DNA from: JAJFFW01 sp038531315
Lineage (GTDB): Bacteria > Pseudomonadota > Alphaproteobacteria > Caulobacterales > Parvularculaceae
Assembly (NCBI GenBank): GCA_038531315.1
Contig: JBCBBT010000008.1
Location: 1-64,000, forward strand
DNA: 64,000 nt
Direction: 5' to 3'
The notes below the pieces were generated by a model that saw only the letters and a program-made list of their open reading frames with translations, made no database searches and was not told where the DNA came from. A program made the translations under genes and the position numbers. Positions 60,660 to 64,000 of this stretch are shown piece by piece; position 1 is the first letter of the stretch; every line of letters begins with the position of its first letter.

Positions 60660-61979
60660 GTGAAGGTCCTGCTGGTCGGCGGCGGCGGTCGCGAATACGC
60701 CCTCGCCTGGAAAATCGCGCAAAGTCCGCTTTTGTCAACGCTTTATCTGGTTCCCGGCGGACCCGGTTTCGACGCGTTTGGCAAGCGCCTTCAAATATCG
60801 CCTGACGATCGTGACGCGATTGTGACCGCGGCGCTAGAACTGAAAATCGATCTCGTGGTGGTCGGCCCCGAAGCGCCGCTCGCCGCCGGACTTGGCGACG
60901 CACTCGCCGCCGCCGGCGTCGCCTGTTTCGGGCCCTCAAAAGAAGCGGCGCGCCTTGAAAGTTCAAAAGCCTTCATGAAGGAAGTTTGCGCAGCCGCCGG
61001 CGCGCCGACCGCGGCTTACGCGGAATTCACAAACGCCGCTGCGGCCAAAGCCTACCTGCGCGACCAGAAAGCGCCTTACGTCATTAAGGCGGACGGCCTC
61101 GCGGCGGGCAAAGGCGTCGTCATCGCCGAAACCCTGAAAGACGCCGACGCCGCCGTCGACGCCATGATCGGCGGCGCCTTTGGCGACGCTGGCGCGCGCG
61201 TCATCATCGAAGAATTCATGGACGGCGAAGAAGCGAGCTTTTTTGTCATCTGCGACGGCGCGCGCATCCTGCCGCTGGCCGCCGCGCAGGACCACAAGCG
61301 CGCCCATGACGGCGATACGGGGCCGAACACGGGCGGCATGGGCGCCTATTCGCCGGCGCCGGTTTTCACCGACGATATCCGCCGGCAAACCATGACCCGG
61401 ATCATTGAACCGGTGATCGCCGAGATGACGGCGCGCGGCGCGCCCTATCGCGGCGTTTTATATGCCGGCCTGATGATCGGCGAAGACGGGCCCCGGCTCG
61501 TCGAATTCAACGTGCGGTTCGGCGATCCCGAATGTCAGATTTTGATGCGGCGCCTGAAATCCGATCTCCTGCCCGTGCTGCGCGACGCTGCGCATGGATC
61601 GCTCAGCGGCGCCGGGCTCGACTGGCGCGATGACGCCGCCGCGCTCATCGTCATGGCCGCCGACGGCTATCCCGGCGCTTACAAAAAAGGCGCGCCCATC
61701 GAGGGGATTGAGGCCGCAGAGCGCATTGACGATGTCGTCGTTTTTCTCGCCGGCGCGGCGATGGAAGACGGCCGGCTCGTCTCCAATGGCGGGCGTGTTC
61801 TCAACGTCACCGCAACGGGCCCGACAATCGCCGACGCGGTCGCGCGCGCCTATGACGGTGTCGGCGCGATCGATTTTCCGGGCGGCTTTTACCGCCGCGA
61901 TATCGGCTGGCGCGCCATTGGCCGCGACGGCGCGCCCGGCGCCGCCGGCGCACCCGCAAAAAAGGAACGCGCCTCATGA
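60660..61979 (+). CDS. purD: Phosphoribosylamine-glycine ligase
   Basis: 439 residues. Makes GAR in purine synthesis with ATP. N-terminal VKVLLVGGGGREYALAWKI and the ATP-grasp signatures PYVIKADGLAAGKGVVIA and RFGDPECQ are diagnostic; GGMGAYSPAP is also typical. The GTG at 60660 has GGAGG eight nt upstream; a TTG start further up is less plausible. The stop overlaps the following gene (ATGA). A small Ala/Gly/Lys tail at the C-terminus. Divergent from the TonB/TolA-like gene. Confidence 0.96.
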   Translation: MKVLLVGGGGREYALAWKIAQSPLLSTLYLVPGGPGFDAFGKRLQISPDDRDAIVTAALELKIDLVVVGPEAPLAAGLGDALAAAGVACFGPSKEAARLESSKAFMKEVCAAAGAPTAAYAEFTNAAAAKAYLRDQKAPYVIKADGLAAGKGVVIAETLKDADAAVDAMIGGAFGDAGARVIIEEFMDGEEASFFVICDGARILPLAAAQDHKRAHDGDTGPNTGGMGAYSPAPVFTDDIRRQTMTRIIEPVIAEMTARGAPYRGVLYAGLMIGEDGPRLVEFNVRFGDPECQILMRRLKSDLLPVLRDAAHGSLSGAGLDWRDDAAALIVMAADGYPGAYKKGAPIEGIEAAERIDDVVVFLAGAAMEDGRLVSNGGRVLNVTATGPTIADAVARAYDGVGAIDFPGGFYRRDIGWRAIGRDGAPGAAGAPAKKERAS

Positions 61980-62902
61980 CCCGTTCGGCGTTGATGGCGC
62001 TCGACGCATGGCGGTCGAAAGCGCGAAACATTTCCGTAAACGGCGCTAATATCGCGTTCTGGACAAGCGAGGCTATCGCGGACGAAAGCTTGCCCGCGCT
62101 GCTTCTCATTCATGGCTATCCGACGTCGTCATGGGACTGGTCGGGTCTGTGGCCGGCGCTTGAAAACCGGTTCCGTCTCGTCGCGCTCGACATGCTCGGC
62201 TTTGGTCTTTCCGACAAACCGCGCACGCTCAACTATTCCATTATGATGCAGGCGGACCTGCAGGAAGCGTTGCTCGCCGATCTCAATATCGGCGAGGCCC
62301 ACGTTTTTACCCATGATTACGGGAACACGGTGGGGCAGGAGCTTCTTGCGCGGGCTCAGGATCGGACATTGAGTTTTTCGATCAAATCCATGGCGTTCCT
62401 GAATGGCGGGCTTTTTCCCGAACAACACCGCGCGCGCCCGATCCAGAAGCTTGGCCTGACGCCGTTCGGCTTTCTCCTCGGCCGGTTGTTATCGCGGCAA
62501 CGGTTACGCTCGACGTTCGACGAAATTTTTGGCCCTGACACCAAAGCGCCCGATACGGAAATTGACGGCCACTGGGACATGATCTGCGAAAACGACGGCG
62601 CGAAAATTCTCCACAAGCTCTTGCAATATATCCCCGAGCGCCAGCGTTATCGCGCCCGCTGGGTCGGCGCCCTGAAATCCGCAACCATGCCGCTGCGCCT
62701 CATCAATGGCGGCTTCGATCCGGTTTCCGGCGCCCATCTTTATCACTACTACAAGGATGAAGTGCCCGGCGCCGATGCGGTGCTGTTTGAGAATATCGGC
62801 CATTATCCGCATACGGAAGCGCCCGACGCGGTCCTCAGCGCTTTTCTTGAATTCCACAACGCCCACAAAACAATAACGTCCGGAGAATCTTCAACACAAT
62901 GA
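61976..62902 (+). CDS. Alpha/beta hydrolase, Asp-nucleophile type
   Basis: 308 residues. Oxyanion-hole segment LLIHGYPTSSWDW, nucleophile elbow THDYGNTVG with Asp in place of Ser, acid NGGFDPVSG and final His in NIGHYPHTEAP. An Asp nucleophile is the hallmark of haloalkane dehalogenases and epoxide hydrolases, and the Trp after HGYPTSSW suits that class. The product has not been tested for either activity. It is coupled to purD through ATGA and to the next gene by a four-base overlap. Confidence 0.85.
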   Translation: MTRSALMALDAWRSKARNISVNGANIAFWTSEAIADESLPALLLIHGYPTSSWDWSGLWPALENRFRLVALDMLGFGLSDKPRTLNYSIMMQADLQEALLADLNIGEAHVFTHDYGNTVGQELLARAQDRTLSFSIKSMAFLNGGLFPEQHRARPIQKLGLTPFGFLLGRLLSRQRLRSTFDEIFGPDTKAPDTEIDGHWDMICENDGAKILHKLLQYIPERQRYRARWVGALKSATMPLRLINGGFDPVSGAHLYHYYKDEVPGADAVLFENIGHYPHTEAPDAVLSAFLEFHNAHKTITSGESSTQ

Positions 62903-63981
62903 GCGACGAAAACGCGCCTGCGGGGCCCGCCTCAGACTTCACCGGCGTCGGCGACGCGCCCGAGCACTTAAAGGTCGATGACGCAGCGCTGGACGCCTAT
63001 ATGCGCGCGCATGTTGAAGACTATGCGGGGCCGCTGACGATCCAGAAATTCAAGGGCGGCCAGTCAAACCCGACCTATCTTGTCACGACGCCCGACAAGA
63101 AATACGTGCTCCGCCGCAAACCCCCCGGCAAATTGTTGCCGTCGGCCCACGCCGTAGAACGCGAATACAAGGTAATGACCGCGCTTCATGCGGTCGGCTT
63201 TCCCGCGCCGAAAACCTACGCCTTATGCGAGGACCCGGATGTCGTCGGCACGGCGTTTTTTATCATGGATTTCGTTGAGGGGCGGATTTTCTGGGACTCC
63301 GCCCTGCCCGATGCGGCGCCGTCCGAGCGCCGTCCCCTTTATCAGGCGCTGACGGACACCCTGGCGGATTTGCATCTGATCGATTTCGAAAAGGCCGGGC
63401 TTGGCGACTATGGCAAGACGGGCAATTATTTCGAGCGACAAATCGGGCGTTGGTCGAAGCAATATAAAGCCGCCGAGAGCGAAGAAATTCCGTCCATGGA
63501 CAGGCTGATCGACTGGCTCCCCGGGGCCATTCCCGCCGATGACGCGGTGTCCATCGTCCATGGCGATTTGCGCTTTGACAACGCCATCATGCACCCAAGC
63601 GAAGCGAAGACGCTCGCCGTTCTCGACTGGGAGCTGTCAACGCTCGGTCATCCGTTGGCGGATTTTACTTATTTTCTCATGGTATGGCATTTTCCTCCGG
63701 CGGTCCGCGGCGGCCTCGCCGGCCTTGACCTTGACGCGCTGCAGATCCCGTCGCTTGAGGAAACAATTGAGCGCTACTGCGCGCGCACCGGACGGGCGGA
63801 AATCGACGATATCGACTTTTGCCTGTCCTACAACATGTTCCGCCTCGCATCGATTGCGCAAGGGGTCTACGCCCGGGCGTTGCAGGGCAATGCGTCTTCC
63901 GAAAAAGCGATCCAGATGGGTGGACAGATCAAGCCGCTTGCAGATCTTGCCTGGTCCTATGCTCAAAAGGCCGGCGCCTGA
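62899..63981 (+). CDS. Phosphotransferase family protein (APH-like, ACAD10-type)
   Basis: 360 residues. Kinase-like fold of aminoglycoside phosphotransferases: YVLRRKPPGKLL with the Lys, then HGDLRFDNAIMHP (catalytic loop, Asp and Asn) and VLDWELSTLGHPLADFTYF (metal Asp). Group members are often next to acyl-CoA dehydrogenases; none is seen here. Probably phosphorylates a small hydroxylated molecule rather than an antibiotic. Start ATG overlaps the hydrolase stop. The gene ends 19 nt before the window does. Confidence 0.88.
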   Translation: MSDENAPAGPASDFTGVGDAPEHLKVDDAALDAYMRAHVEDYAGPLTIQKFKGGQSNPTYLVTTPDKKYVLRRKPPGKLLPSAHAVEREYKVMTALHAVGFPAPKTYALCEDPDVVGTAFFIMDFVEGRIFWDSALPDAAPSERRPLYQALTDTLADLHLIDFEKAGLGDYGKTGNYFERQIGRWSKQYKAAESEEIPSMDRLIDWLPGAIPADDAVSIVHGDLRFDNAIMHPSEAKTLAVLDWELSTLGHPLADFTYFLMVWHFPPAVRGGLAGLDLDALQIPSLEETIERYCARTGRAEIDDIDFCLSYNMFRLASIAQGVYARALQGNASSEKAIQMGGQIKPLADLAWSYAQKAGA

Positions 63982-64000
63982 TTGTCGTCAACGCGCGTCT

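Overview
The window is a chromosomal segment of a GC-rich alphaproteobacterium, most like a marine Caulobacterales/Parvularculales-type organism. The evidence is the gene neighbourhoods: cmk next to rpsA, aroA facing a FYDLN-acid gene and tRNA-Ala, an aa3 oxidase cluster (ctaC, ctaD, ctaB, ctaG, ctaE, DUF983, SURF1), the small alphaproteobacterial families DUF4170 and DUF2093, a class II EPSP synthase and a full lipid A/Kdo cluster. No phage, transposase, plasmid gene or CRISPR array was seen. The genus was not determined.

Layout. 0-7 kb: rpsA (cut by the left edge), cmk, a low-GC membrane gene, a two-permease ABC exporter split from its ATPase by an opposite-strand gene, then aroA. 7-10 kb: FYDLN protein, tRNA-Ala(GGC), rfbB-rfbD. 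10-15 kb: a large periplasmic protein, a beta-lactamase-fold/thioredoxin fusion and a nitrilase interrupted by an in-frame TAG. 15-20 kb: reductase-like protein, a YbbP/YbbA-like ABC system divergent from a TesA-type esterase. 20.8-24.6 kb: a compact four-gene operon of a MotA/TolQ-like channel, a MotB/OmpA-like protein, a secreted unknown and an M23 peptidase. 24.6-32.8 kb: cytochrome c oxidase. 33-44 kb: tldD, two CPBP proteases, Crp/Fnr and AraC regulators, a CHRD protein with a PEP-CTERM-like tail, gluQRS, DUF1287, DoxX-like, YccF, ubiD. 44-53.6 kb: GST, pmbA/tldE, DUF4170, a tyrosine-phosphatase-like enzyme, an MsbA-type exporter, and DUF374-waaA-lpxK-lpxL. 53.6-55 kb: bfd, bfr and a Kazal-domain gene. 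55-64 kb: M23 lipoprotein, DUF2093, xseA, DUF1428, a Pro/Glu-rich TonB/TolA-like protein, purD and two genes translationally coupled to it.

Themes. Cell-envelope functions dominate: lipid A/Kdo synthesis and export, two LytM-type M23 proteins, a PMF-motor-like pair and a TonB/TolA-like protein. Translational coupling through 1-4 nt overlaps is frequent. The genome also shows repeated short (12-24 bp) tandem duplications at gene ends, several copying the stop codon.

The most promising undescribed system is the motor-like/M23 operon at 20.8-24.6 kb. Next are the beta-lactamase/thioredoxin fusion operon and an unusually long CtaC with about 105 extra residues before its CuA domain. All family assignments were made by reading motifs; no database search was run.
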